Below, piece by piece: positions 1 to 12,113 of a stretch of 64,000 bases of DNA. This DNA comes from Nymphaea colorata. Lineage: Eukaryota; Streptophyta; Magnoliopsida; Nymphaeales; Nymphaeaceae. The notes under the pieces were generated by a model. It worked only from the letters and a program-made list of their open reading frames with translations. It had not been told where the DNA came from and searched no databases. The DNA is taken from NCBI RefSeq assembly GCF_008831285.2, contig NC_045141.1:4977224-5041223 (forward strand), written 5' to 3'. How positions within the stretch are numbered: the first letter of the stretch is position 1; every line of letters begins with the position of its first letter. The position numbers and the translations under genes were made by a program.

Positions 1-1122
1 GTAGAATTCCGGTAAGTTTTGTTGTGAAGTCCAATTTATAAACAGAAAACCCTTGAATGAGGAGAATGGGAATTATATGATGTGAGCATCATTGTGTTAT
101 TGGAGCATGTCATATGTAATGGCCCTCTAACAAAGGACCATGTGTTATGGAGTATGGACTAAAAATGACCCTTCTAGTTGAATAGAAGACCCCTCTCCCT
201 ATAAGGGCCAAAATGAATGTAGAAAATTTTCATTATATTTTTCCCTAGGAATTTAAGCCACCAATGTTAAAGGAAGCTTAATGTTATATCAAAGAAAGTA
301 TTATTTCTTCTTAAGCATGCAAAAATGCATGAAGCCAATCCCATAAACATGCCGATGTCCATATCTCTAAAATTATTTTCTGGTAACAGTATGAAGTTCA
401 AGGATGAAGCTATTTTATGTTGAAGTACCGTGGCAGCATTGCAATATGATGTGACCCTCATCTCGCTGGCATTGCCTTCAGTGTGGAGAGGGAAAAAGTG
501 TATTGCTTGAAACATCTTCAAGATGAGCCTACTAATGTTTAAAGAGCATTAACAAATAGGGTGACGTAGGAAAGTTTGTTTGGTTTTTAATATTTTTGCA
601 ATTTTCAAAATTAAGATTTCTCATTTTTAGACAAGTGTACTTGGATACTATGTGAGGGATATATATATTTTTAACTTTGTTGAAGTGTATTTGTGTGCTT
701 GCAATGTGTTACAAGTAAAATTTAACTGTACAACATTATTTAGAACATATGAACAAGTAGTTAGCTTTGGTAGTAGCGTTTCTACAATTTATTTTGAAAA
801 TTATTTATTCTAATGGTGAGTTATTTCTAGGTCGCATGAGACTAATTATTTTCATGTGTATTTTAGTTGATTAAGCTTAGAAATAGGGCTTATGATTTCA
901 CAATTTGTTCGCAATTTAATATCGCTCTTCTTCTAGATTGAAAATGCAATTACTGTATTTTTTATGTGCTGGTTGTGAGTGTGCAGGGTGAGAGCTTAAG
1001 AAAATAATCCAAAACCTGTGAAGGCCTTTTTGTGACTAAACACTTGAGCATAGTAAACTAGGCCTGTAGGTAATTCGCCTTATAATAGAACCTTGAATTT
1101 GACTTGGTTCTCACTGCTGCAG
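1..1122. other. AT-rich noncoding sequence
   Basis: No recognisable gene, RNA or transposon domain. The only open frames are short and show no family motif. It may be intron or upstream sequence of whatever gene owns the possible exon that follows. Confidence 0.5.
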
Positions 1123-1226
1123 AAGAGAAAGCAACCCTATCTGAAATTAACGACGTAGAAACTGACACAGATGGCCAATTCATTGCCAAATGCCTTTACC
1201 AAGTAAAAAGGTCGTTGACCATCAGG
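1123..1226 (+). other. possible isolated internal exon, unknown gene
   Basis: A stretch of about 35 codons is open and is flanked by a plausible acceptor (CTGCTGCAG) and donor (GGTGAGTG). It reads EEKATLSEINDVETDTDGQF and then IAKCLYQVKRSLTIR. The amino-acid composition looks protein-like, but I do not recognise the family and found no partner exon nearby. It could be chance. The downstream stretch to about 1780 contains nothing I can identify. Confidence 0.25.
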
Positions 1227-1779
1227 GTGAGTGTAGTGGACTTATAGAAAGCCAAAGATTCTACCCAATTTTTTGTCTTTCCAGGGGGCAAGGTTTACTT
1301 TCTTTGCCTCAAGGGACTATCACCCCTTCAACTTGTGCATTGGTAAACCTTCTTTGTAGCACAAGATGTCGACATCCCTAACACACAAAATAAGCATAGT
1401 TTTGACATTGCCGTCCTACATATAAAAAAAACAATAGAAAAGTTAGAATAATTATTCAAACTAAAGCTCACCAAACATCATAGGGCTTAAGACAATCACT
1501 TTTTCTATTTAAGTGTTAAAAAAAGCAGCATAAATCCACCAAAAATAAAAGATACAATTTGTACAACCAAAAAGCCTCATTCAGTGGGTTGCACACATGA
1601 ACATGAACATGTAGATAGACATTTATAGGCATTCATAGAACACAGAATGCAGCATGCAAGCTAAGAAAAGGAAAGTTGATGCATATGGACACACAGATTT
1701 TGTAGCTTGACAACTAGCAGAGTGATTAGACTATAATAAACGCAGAAAAAATCATCTAACTAAAAGAAGGTCCAAACTT

Positions 1780-2950
1780 CGACAACTTATGATATTTGGT
1801 AATCCATGGGCAAGAATTTTGGAAGTGGAATGGAAGGAGGAAGTGTGTTCGAAAAGGGCAGACCTTCTCGGGCTTCTGATAATCGATCTCTCCCTGGTAA
1901 CTCCTCAACGGCAGGATCGTGGGTGGAAATCTGTGGTTCTCGTCATCAATATTTCAGAAGTGGATGTCAAGCAACTCTCAATTCAGTTGATAAATGGAAC
2001 ACCAATAATCAAGATCGCTTCAAGGGTTTGGGAAAAGATGAAGCAGCCCTTTCGTTGGACTGTGATTTGTTGTTTCATTGGAGACTTATAGAAGAAGAAC
2101 ATTGTTTATGCTTACATTGCTAATGATCTGATAAGTCCATGGAGAGAAGTTGCAAACCTTAAGTTCTCTTTCTTAGGGAGGGATGCATTCCATGTAAGTG
2201 TTCATAGTGAGGATGAACTCAGGGTAGTTTTTAGAAGGGGGAGAATAGAAACTGTGTGGAAGAGTGATGGTTGCGAGCAGATGGGATCCAAGATGCTCCT
2301 TATCGATTCAGGAGAATATGGGAGTGCCAATCTGGATTAGGGTTCTTAATTGCCTTTATTTTTACGGAATCGATGCACTTTCCAAGCTACTGCCAGAGTG
2401 CTATAGGGAGAACCGATGGAAGATGACATCCATACTCAATCGAAGTCAAGAATGGGGCTTGCAGAATCTGTGTGCAGATAGCATTGGATTTCAATCCAAA
2501 ATACTAGGTTGAATTGGAATTAGAATCGGGAGAAATTGATCTTCAAGAAATCAACCGTGTGAGTAATATTAAAATTTCCTCCCATTGCAAAGCGAATACA
2601 TACTCATATGGCAAGTCGGTGTAGAGTTAATCAATTGGTGGTTTCTTCTCAAGAGGGTGTGGCAAAGTAAGATGGGTGGATGGAATTGAAAATTATCACT
2701 ATGTCAGGAAAGCTAAGGGGTGGCAGGGAGGGAATAAGAAAAAAATTTTGGGAAAAAATGAGGAGTTAATAAAGGAGAGACCCAGATCAAAAGCAGAACC
2801 AGAATTGGGGGTAACAAGTTTCGGTTTCTCCATAGGCAGATGGAAGTTGAAAAAGAACGTCAGACCCAGAAATATTGGAATCCAGAGATTGAGTTACAGG
2901 AGACCAGCAATTGTGGACTAACTTAAAGACCAACCAGGAGATGGAGAATC
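1780..2950 (+). pseudogene. decayed LINE ORF1 (DUF4283-type) remnant
   Basis: Several short plus-strand frames join into a pattern typical of plant L1-type ORF1 proteins. About 2170-2260 gives FSFLGRDAFHVSVHSEDELR, where DUF4283 proteins have a 'f.v.F.s.eel..v' pattern. About 2310-2360 gives GVPIWIRVLN, the conserved 'iPlWIRLp' segment. About 2452-2514 gives RICVQIALDFNPKY, the conserved 'RICVEvdl..p' segment. The intact LINE ORF1 at 17.1-18.8 kb has the same order of motifs (IPLWIRLPQLP, then GFARVCMDVLLDF). The reading frame switches several times and contains stops, so this is a dead copy. I see no endonuclease or reverse transcriptase after it. Confidence 0.6.
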
Positions 2951-4139
2951 AATTGATAAAAAAAAGAATCGAAGGGGAGAACCGTGAGTCCTCATCGGGG
3001 TTGATTCTTTCTCCTCCAATAAAAAATAATGCAGTTCCATTTTTCTTCACCTTATATGTCTAACAACGTAGGAATTAGCCTTCCACTAGCTGCTATGAAA
3101 ACAAATTGGTTGAGTCTTTATCTCCTATCCTAATTTAAAAACAAGTTCAGATCTGACAAACATATGTATGTGTATCATTTCACATCCTTATTGGATCCCA
3201 CTGGAACATTGGACTCCCATTCTCATTCACTTATGAAAGAGCATGACCAATCTAAACCTGATTGCTCCAAATTTCTGCACCAAAAATGGATCCAAAATCA
3301 GGTCAAGTGGTAATTGAACTTATTATATCTATTTACGTACCTAATCAAATTGGATTCGCAAAACCAAATTAATGATGTTTCATGCCGATGGTCAGGTCAA
3401 CAAAGGGACTTGGGTTGAAATCCCACCAGATCGAGTCCGAGATCCAGAATGAAGAATTCCTAGTGCCACCAGGAAGCATCTGCCAACTCACAAAAATACA
3501 CCTAAATTTTTGTTATTATAAAAACAGCACAGTTGTTCCATGATAAACTAAAATGTATATAAACTTAGTACTCTTTAAACGAACATGTACGCTCGGCCAT
3601 GTTTTCTCGCCTAATAATTCTATAATTAAGTAAAAGCATAATCAATTTTAATCTTTTATTATTTTGTGCATTAATAAAAGGGCATAACTTGTTGGGACAT
3701 AGTTAACCACGTATGTATGTTATTTGGTGTTGTCACAGTGGCCGATAATGGAAATTAATGAGCCAATTGATTTGATTATATAGAAAGTTGTTTTAGTCTT
3801 TTCATCTTAATAATTATAGATAAGCTATTAGTAACTAGCAGAAGTTTACTCTTAATCAACAGTGAAAATATCTTGTATTTCTTCTCATCCCCATATCTTT
3901 AGATAAATTTTCAAATGTTGCCATCAACTTATTTGAAAAAATAAGTGTCTCCACCGTTTATATTAACATAAAAACCACGAGGACATACACCTTGCCGAGT
4001 AAAAGAAACATTCTTTTTAAACAGGAAAAGCTGAAACTTAACTTGTTCATGGTTTCACTGCTATTCGTGAGCACACACTAAACCTTAACATCGTGAGCCG
4101 GAGTAGTTGAGTAGTGCCCAAATTCGTTGGGATTAGATA
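2951..4139. other. noncoding, no recognised feature
   Basis: AT-rich sequence without a convincing open frame, repeat or RNA. It may include the 3' flank of the LINE remnant. Confidence 0.45.
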
Positions 4140-4510
4140 GGGCTGTACAATTAGTCAAGCTAACTCAAGCTCGACTTGAGCTTGTTCAGTTACGCTCTAT
4201 TTGATAACTCAAGTTTATAAAGGAGTCGAGTTTGAGTTACATAAATTTGACTCTATTTTCTTCAATTTAGCTTCTTTTTTTAATTTTCAAATTTAAAACA
4301 AAGAAATTGAAGGAAAAGTTGGTACAGGAACTTAAACAAGCCAAACTCAAGCCACGATTTGGTCTATTGAGTTAACCTTTTGCTGATCTTGTACAGCTTG
4401 AGTCTAGTTCAAGCCACGATTTTGGTCTATCGAGTCAACCTTTTGCCCATCTTATGTCGAGCTATCTTATGTCGAGCTTGAGCCCAGAAATGACTCCATG
4501 TGTGCAGCCC
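4140..4510. mobile_element. MITE-like element with short terminal inverted repeats
   Basis: The left end reads GGGCTGTACA and the right end TGTGCAGCCC, which are inverted copies with one mismatch. The 371-bp interior is noncoding and rich in CAAGCTCGA / TCGAGCTTGAG motifs. It includes an imperfect internal duplication around 'CAAGCCACGATTTGGTCTAT'. GGGCTG-type ends and this interior are common in nonautonomous hAT-like elements of plants. I could not find a clean 8-bp target-site duplication in the flanks, so the superfamily is an inference. Confidence 0.45.
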
Positions 4511-6236
4511 AAGGACTAGTCCTTCTGAGTTGACCACAGAACTGAAGCATTTATTGGAAACGAAGTCTCGGTCCATTCGAGCCTTTTCAGGCTGATTCTG
4601 GTAACATCGATTATCTGATCGGTGGGAATAGTTCTGCTGTTAAATGTCCAACAGAGCCTTCCACTATATGCAGTATACCCAACTTCGATTAAGAAAAAAT
4701 AAAAATTAAAAAAAAAAGAACAAAAAAAGCTAGAGTCGAAAAACTGGCAAAAAAAGCATGATATTGAAAATATGTTTGCCAAGGTAAGACAAAATCTTGT
4801 TGTTGTAATCTATTGCACCAATTAAGGCATTCGATGTGGAGATAGGAATACCGTGCCAAAAACGCAAAGTCTGGAAATAAGAAAGTGATATCGCATTTTT
4901 TTCAAGAGAGTAGGCTTAGTCTTCCATCGATTTGAATTGGAGAAAAACAAGGCTAAATTTTCTGAAACATAACTTATAACACCACTGTGTGATATGGGCA
5001 GAAGGATAGTTTATATTTGAGTGTTAGGAGTGTCAACCTCTTATAGTGGAAAAGAGGAGTCAAAGATGTCATAGTGGCGCTGCACCCCAAAACACCGAAC
5101 TCAGGCTCTAGACCAAGTTTGGGTTAGGTATGAGTTTCGGCTTTGTGCCACACAATGGGTCCCCCGACACAATCCAGATAACATTCTTTAGCTCCTCAAT
5201 TAAATGCCACCTAGTTTGAATCAATAGCAATTCATATTCAACACAGCCAGCCACAATAGTGTGACTGTGACGCTGAAATATTCCGTTCTTTAAAGGAGTT
5301 GATGAAGTTGGCCTGATTCCAGTCTGGTGATTTGGATGATGTAGTTGTGAGCCAGCACAAAAATATTAACAATTAAATTTTGTTTTTTTAAACATAATTG
5401 GACAATCTATGAAAATTAATAAAAAACAATAACAAGTGGACAAAATCAAATTGATTTAGCATAGATTTGAAGGAATCGGCAGCCGATTCAAGCCAATATT
5501 TCCAACTAATCTGATGAGATAGTTTGAGTATCAAGAACGGTGGGTTGAGTGAAAAATTCCATCGTCCGTCCGCTAAAAACAGTGTACTCAACACAGCCAG
5601 TCATATGGATCCCCATATTTGCACTAACCAAGCAACAAAGTAGTTGCATTTTTCAAAAGAAAAAGCATTAAATGTGTGAAAAATAAGTCAGCCTAATAAA
5701 AAGACAAAAACTGCCGTTTCATTTTTGAAAAAAAAATGCCATAGCAAAAAAACACGTTTTTCTGCATTATTCTCATTTTTAATGTTGCCTTATTAGTTTC
5801 TCATTTATTTGATTTTTCTCGGACTTTTAAGTTTTTTTAATTTTTTCTAAAAACGTACCATATTTTTCCATTATTTTTATCTTTTTTCTAAGCTCATTGT
5901 TGAGAAAAACCTCTCCATTTAAAAGGCAAAACCAATCTTTGTGAACATGGTCGAAGCCCAAGCTTTGGGAATCATTAAAAAAAAAAAAGTTCAAATTGAC
6001 AACTTTGATTTGGGACTGAATGGAGTGGAAAACTGGTAAATGAAAATAAGATAAGGGTGGCCAAGAAAAAGCCTCGTCGATGTAACCATTAGTCGTGCGG
6101 TTGGATTTGGAATTGTGAAGCAATATGTTCCAAAGCAGTAGACCTGAGTCATCTTCAATTTCTAAAGAAATGCACAAATTTTCTAGAAGTAAATCCATAC
6201 ATAAATTAAAGACCTAGCTTCTTCTTCTATTCATGC
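4511..6236. other. noncoding upstream of the receptor kinase
   Basis: No recognised domain. A 123-codon minus-strand open frame at 5827-6198 has no family resemblance I can name and overlaps low-complexity A/T runs, so I do not call it a gene. The last few hundred bases would be the promoter region of the kinase pseudogene. Confidence 0.4.
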
Positions 6237-6263
6237 ATGTTTTGCATAGAAAATTGGACAGGC

Positions 6264-8914
6264 ATGGCAACCACTGGCCAGTCACCTCAGCCACTTGCAT
6301 TTCTTTTGTGTTTATCCTCCTTCACCTTGATTATGGTTCTCGGCCAAGAGGAGGCGCCCTCAGCCCTTGTTTCTCTGAGCAACGTGACAGACCAATTCAC
6401 TTTGCTGTCTTCCAAATCCCTTGTCACTAAAGACCCTTATAGTGTGTTATCAAAATGGAATTCCAATATCTCCTTCTGTGAGTGGAATGGAGTTTCATGC
6501 GGTCATGGTTCACACAGGGTTGTTGCTCTGAACCTCTCTGAAAAGGCACTCGAAGGTACTATCTCCCCATACATCAGCAATCTCTCGTTCTTACAGGTTA
6601 TTGATCTCTCGAGTGACAGTTTCCATGGTCACATTCTCGTTGATTTTAGTTGTCTCCTTCTGTTAGAAAATGTTTCTATAAGAAAAAACAATTTTGAGGG
6701 GTTGATCCCACAAACATTAAGCCATTGTCGAGGTCTCCAAATACTCTCAGCAGGAGATAACCAATTCTATTGAAGCATCCCAAAGTTTCTAGGCAGTTTG
6801 TCAGAACTCAAGCTCTTAAACATTCAAGGTAATAGGCTCACCGGCACCATTCTAGTTGCTTTGGCTAATCTCACAAAACTGGAGTTGTTTAGTACCGGGG
6901 GAAATCAGATACAGGGGAACATTCCTCCTGAGTTGGGAAGCCTAACCCTTGATGGCCTTTAGCATGCAAATGAACAATCTCACTGGTACACTACCTGAGA
7001 GCTTGTTTAACCTATCTGTGCTTCTGACTTTGAGCTTTCAGTTCAATCAACTAACAGGGCATCTCCCTAAAGATGCTGGCTGCTTCCTGCCCAATCTCCA
7101 AGGACTCTATATGGGTCAAAACAATTTTGATGGCCCTCTCCCAGCTTCTCTTTCTAATGCTACATGACTTCAACGTCTTACTGCAGAAGACAATAAATTG
7201 AGTGGTCTGATACCATTAGAATTTGGTAGTCTGTCACAACTCAGGCAGCTTTGCCTTTGGGGAAATATGTTGACCAATGTCCCTGGCAACTGTGAGCTCT
7301 CCATTCTCACATCCTTCACAAACTGTCAACTGCTAGAGGAAGTTGATCTATCACAAAACCTTTTGAACGGCATTCTTCCTACCACTGTTGGAAACCTGAC
7401 AACCACCTTGTGGAATCTTGAACTTAACTCTAATCACATTGAAGGTACTATCCCATTAGCCCTGGCCAACTTGACCAAGTTAATTGCCTTAGGTTTGAGT
7501 TCCAACAAAATAAAAGGGCTCATTCCACCAAATGTAGGACAGATGCACAGCTTACAGGTGTTGTTTCTTGACAATAATGCATTAGAAGGCCCAATCCCAC
7601 TATCAATCTACCAGCCGCATGTATGTTTTTTATATTCAACACACCATCCTAATTGGGTCAATTTCAAGCTCTATAAACAATCTCACTAGTTTGAAAAGGC
7701 TGGATCTGAGCTCAAACAATTTGTCATCAACACTACCACCTGGCCTTTGTGAGTTGAAGGACTTGTCGGAACTATACTTGCAAGACATCTCTTTCACTGG
7801 TCCCCTGCCTCTGGGTCTCGGGAATTTTGCCATGATGATCAACATGTATATCTATGTAAATAAGCTGAGTGGAGAGCTTCCTTCATTATTATCAAAGCTC
7901 CAAATGCTAAAGTATTTGAACCTCTCTCACAACACATTTGATGGTTACATTCCTCAAGAACTTGATCACATGGTAAACATTGAAGCTATTGACCTTTCCC
8001 ACAACAAGCTTTCAAGTGAAATACCAAAATCATTGGAGAAACTTCAACACATCCACATCTTGAACTTGTCCTTCAGTCTATTGGAAGGAGAGCTTCCAAG
8101 TGGTGGAAAGTTTGCAAACCTTTCTGCCGAGTTGTTCCTAGGGAACCATGCACTATGTGGAGCTCTCAAATTCCATGTCCCATTGTGCTTAGACAAAACA
8201 GAGAGGCAAAGTAAGAGCAATGCGGCTAGAGTCATTGCCGCTTGCGCAATTGGAGGCTCAACACTTGAGGTCATTGTTTGCACACTCATTGGTATCTCAT
8301 GCTATAGAAAGAGGGGGTTGTCAAAGCGTCCTGACGACATTGAAAGATTACGAGGAATTACACTCTCAGTGATTTCTTACAGAGAGTTATTGCATGTGAC
8401 GAGCAACTTCAGTAATGCAAATTTTGTTGGGAATGGAAGCTTTGGTTCAGTGTACAAAGGAATTCTAGCCAATGGAATGACAGTGGCTGTTAAGGTCCTT
8501 AATTTGCTATTTGAGGGAGCATCTAAAAGTTTTGACATTGAGTGCACTGTCATGCACCAAATCAGGCACCGAAATCTCGTTCAAGTCATCGTGGCTTGCA
8601 CTAATAGAGATTTCAAGGCTTTAGTTCTCCAATACATGCCCCTTGGAAGCCTAGAAGTCTGTCTACATTCAACTGGCCATCACTTGAATCTCTTTCAGAG
8701 ATTGGATATCATGATTGATGTGGCTTCTGCTCTAGAATATCTTCACCATGGTTACTCGGAGACTATAGTTCATTGTTATTTCAGCCAAGTAATATGCTAT
8801 TAGATGAGAACATGACAGCATACATCAGCGATTTTGGCATAGCAAAGTTTCTAGCTGGTCAGAATTCTTCTACTCTTACTGCCACTCTTGGTACCACCAG
8901 ATACATTGCGCCAG
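6264..8914 (+). pseudogene. LRR receptor-like kinase pseudogene (subfamily XII, EFR/FLS2/Xa21-like)
   Basis: The intact gene would be a plasma-membrane pattern receptor. From the likely start MATTGQSPQP at 6264 the frames give a signal peptide, an N-terminal LRR cap (WNSNISFCEWNGVSCGH), about 20 leucine-rich repeats, a transmembrane segment near 8240-8300, and a kinase N-lobe with a glycine loop (GNGSFGSVYKG) and VAIK-type lysine (VAVKVL). It ends with DFGIAKFL and a donor splice site at 8914/8915. An upstream ATG at 6237 is in frame but would precede the signal peptide. Lesions: in-frame TGA at 6771 and 7165, frameshifts near 6950, 7612 and 8777. The catalytic-loop region reads HC-Y-F with a 1-base deletion, where this family has HCDLKPSN. 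The second kinase exon is not found downstream. It is clearly broken. Confidence 0.9.
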
Positions 8915-9674
8915 GTACGTACTATCACTTTTTTTTTTGTCTTTTTATAAATTTTGTGTCTCTCAAAGTGTCAGTAATTGCCTGAACCATTTCATGAGTC
9001 AATGTGGCCAGGCTTTGAGTTCTGGTAAGTACCTTTCTACCTAATGGCTAACAATCGACACTATTAAATGATTCACTCAATTTAGGAGCCATTTAGGAGA
9101 ACCTTGGGATAGGTCACAGGAGAATTAGAAGCAAAATAAGTTTTATTAGGCCTTTATGTTGTGAAATCACTGCGCCATACAATTAATGAGTCTCAACAAA
9201 TCTCACGTGTCTCATAGAAAAAATCTGGATACATGTTTGAATTCTTTTAAGGGTGCTTGAATATCATATATATAGGTAGGACTTCAGTTCTAAATCAAAA
9301 TCTTGTATTCTTTTTTTAGATGTATATATGAGAAAAGAACAAGAGAAAGGCAGGATTGGATGTTCAATTGATCTTAACTCATTTAAACTTTGGTAATTTT
9401 GTACCAATATATTTAAACTTGAACCTTATTCCTGAGCCTATCTTTTGATCATGTGACCTTTTGACACTTTTCTTCCAACTTTTGAGTATTAAAAAGGGAT
9501 GACCAATCAAACACTTTAATTGGCTGTTAAAGGCGTTTAAGGCTGGAAGCAAAACATATATATTTAACCTATGACGAAGTGAAGTGTAAGTTTCAAAATG
9601 AATTTGGTAAAATTACAAAAGGACAAAAACTGAAGAAGAACAACTAGTTAAAATGATAAGTACTAAAGAAGAAT
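8915..9674. other. intron start and downstream noncoding
   Basis: Begins with a canonical donor (GTACGT) of the kinase intron. No kinase C-lobe exon (expected motifs such as GDVYSFGI) can be found here, so the gene is 3'-truncated. Otherwise unremarkable AT-rich sequence. Confidence 0.5.
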
Positions 9675-10160
9675 GTCAAATTTATGGTGGACGAAATTTG
9701 ATTTTTGCCAACAAATTTCTAAAGTTTAACCATACAACAATTATCTGCAATCTGGCAGCATTGACTTTTCCTATTTATATACTAGGCCACCTAATTAACA
9801 ATAATCGTTTGAGTCCAAACCTTGATGTGGATGTTCCCTTTAGGTTTTAGCTTGAAGTTGGATCCTGTACTCTATCACAAGTTGTTCTTCCACATGGTAA
9901 GGCAACAGATCGTAAATGATCAGGTCAATTGGTCAGGTGCCAGATAACAGTAAGTGCATCCACATGACAAAGTTGGAAGACAAAAAAATGCCCTTCCAAA
10001 TTAAAATATGCAGCAGTCTTTATTTTAAAGAAGGTTTTGGAAACATTAAACTCTCTAAATTACTTTTCACCTTAATTCACCGTGAGCTAGCTTCAAGCCC
10101 CCTGATCTGCTTTTGCATTGAGCATCCCAGGACGGATTTTATATCTTTGTACATACATAC
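9675..10160 (+). repeat. direct repeat copy 1 (unidentified ~490-bp repeat)
   Basis: Aligns over its whole length with 11157-11647 in the same orientation, with scattered substitutions and small indels. One 23-bp indel lies before GCATTGAGCATCCCA. Both copies start at TCAAATTTATGGTGGACGA and end near GTACATA. No coding capacity is evident. Copies of equal length about 1 kb apart could be remnant LTRs of a short nonautonomous element, but the ends do not show convincing TG...CA. Confidence 0.7.
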
Positions 10161-11156
10161 ATTATACATACTGCGAGACCATGATATGAACAACAATAAT
10201 TGAACCTTTGGGTCACAAAAAGCAGGGTTATTTATTAATCCTCTTAAGTCTGTAATTATTTCTTTTCACGTAGATGAGCCCACTTCCAGTTGATTTGTTC
10301 ATTACTTGGGACAGACATAAAAGAAGGTCAATCTCCTCGCAACTTATTTGGGTATGCCTTTTTTCAAGGAAACTTCAGAAGTGACTATTAAGCTGAACTT
10401 GAAGGGAAGTTACTAAGAAATTATCATTCCAGAAGTGTCGTGCCAATGCAAACTCTATTGGGGTGTAGGGTCCCCTCCCTTTTATTACGAAAGGAAAAAT
10501 AAATAGAGCTACCGTAAAGAAACAAAAAAACGTAAGGAAACCCTCAAGTAGCCTGCAGAAGGCAGTAGGGAGCCAAAACAATGAAAAAGAAAACTTTAAA
10601 GATTACCATCTCAAAGAATTTACCGGAATAGGGGAAAAAAGAACATCCCTCAAAACAACCTTTCGTTCCAAACCCCATCCCTGGAAGGCTCCCATACCTT
10701 CTATTCTACAATGGGCAACTGTCTTTTTTAGCTTTTGTTCCTCCACCCATGCAGTAGGTGCTGAGATAAAGCAAACTCCCTGGCCTGGACAGAGAAATTT
10801 ATTAAAAACAACTCCCAAAATTCCTCTGCAGACCATGCAAGACGGCTCACTGCAATGTGAAGCCCCTTTCTCCTTATCCCCTGTTCTCTAGAACGCATAA
10901 CAATGGCCACTTTCTATAACCCATTTCGATAAAGCATATGGATTCTACCACCATATCCAAATTGGAGAGCACTTTTCCTTGATCCGGCCGAGTACCTGAC
11001 CGAGACCACGGTCCCATCTCTCGTTTATGATTTTGCATTTATCCTGCATTTTCAGTCATCAAACAGGAATCCTTCCAGAGATTATAAAATATATATCTTC
11101 TATCCCTTTCAGAATTAGTATGCACCCTCTTATTTCAAGAAATGGTATGGGAGCCT
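10161..11156. other. spacer between the two ~490-bp repeats
   Basis: About 1 kb with no recognised domain. Minus-strand open frames of 60-77 codons (10375-10910) do not resemble a family I can name. Confidence 0.4.
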
Positions 11157-11647
11157 TCAAATTTATGGTGGACGACAATTTACTTTTACCAACAAATTTC
11201 TAAATTTTAACCATACAACAATTATATGGCATCTTGCAGCATTCACTTTTCCTATTATACTGAGGCCACCTAATTAACAATAATAATTTGAGTCCAAACC
11301 TTGATTTGGATGTTCCCTTTAGGTTTTAGCTTGAAGTTGGATCCTGCACTCTATCACAAATTGTTCTTCCACATGCTAAGGCAACAGATCGTATGCGTCA
11401 GGTCCCAGATAACTGTAAATGCATCCACATGACAAAGCTAGGAAGACAAAAAATGTCCTTCCAAATTAAAATATGCAACAGCCTTTCTTTTTAAAGAAAG
11501 TTTTGGAAACATTAAACTCTCTAAATTAGTGTTCACCTTAATTTAACATGAGCTAGGCTTCAAGCTGCCTGATCTGCTTTTACAAAATTGTAGGAAAAAA
11601 GTTATGCATTGAGCATCCCAAGACGGATTTTATATGTTCGTACATAT
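11157..11647 (+). repeat. direct repeat copy 2 (unidentified ~490-bp repeat)
   Basis: Second copy of the repeat at 9675-10160, same orientation. It stops just where a minus-strand Copia gag fragment begins. Confidence 0.7.
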
Positions 11648-12013
11648 GTTGGCAAATCTGGATGCTTGGAGAATGATTTTTCTCTAGTTGGATGATGAAT
11701 TGGCTCCTAGCATCTATCACGTATGTGCCCAATCTTCTTGCAGTGATTGGCATTTAAACTTGCTTCAGGTTCTCTGGCTATTACAACTGTCATTGGATAG
11801 TTTGGAATCCCCTTTTCTGTTGCCGATGTTAACGTAGCACGCCATCATTTCAGGAGTTTCTTCACCACCATTACTTTTCTGTGAGCTACCTCTCTTTTAA
11901 TGGCCTCGCACACATTGTTAAATGTTGGAAGAGGAGACACCATCAAATTTGACTTCGGACAGCTTCATAATAATTGGATAGACCAACAAGAACTTTGATG
12001 ATCTTATCTTCTT
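11648..12013 (-). pseudogene. Copia gag C-terminal fragment with zinc knuckle
   Basis: Read on the minus strand from the assembly gap, it starts DKIIKVLVGLSNYYEAVRSQ, which fits the 'fL.GLnd.Y..vRsQil' motif of Copia gag (UBN2 family). Around 11700-11760 it gives HCKKIGHIRDRC, the second half of a CCHC zinc knuckle, followed by a stop where these proteins usually have W-K. Frames are broken between the two motifs. This belongs upstream in a Copia polyprotein, yet here it lies where the 3' part of the neighbouring element's pol should be. It is therefore a different element or an assembly join across the gap. Confidence 0.6.
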
Positions 12014-12113
12014 NNNNNNNNNNNNNNNNNNNNNNNNNNNNNNNNNNNNNNNNNNNNNNNNNNNNNNNNNNNNNNNNNNNNNNNNNNNNNNNNNNNNNNN
12101 NNNNNNNNNNNNN
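12014..12113. other. assembly gap (100 N)
   Basis: Exactly 100 N characters, the usual placeholder for a gap of unknown size. Sequence on the two sides comes from different parts of Copia polyproteins. Confidence 0.98.

Noticed and set aside
5827-6198. 123-codon minus-strand open frame upstream of the receptor kinase
   Set aside because: No domain, no splice context, and it includes low-complexity runs; divergent promoter sequence is more likely.
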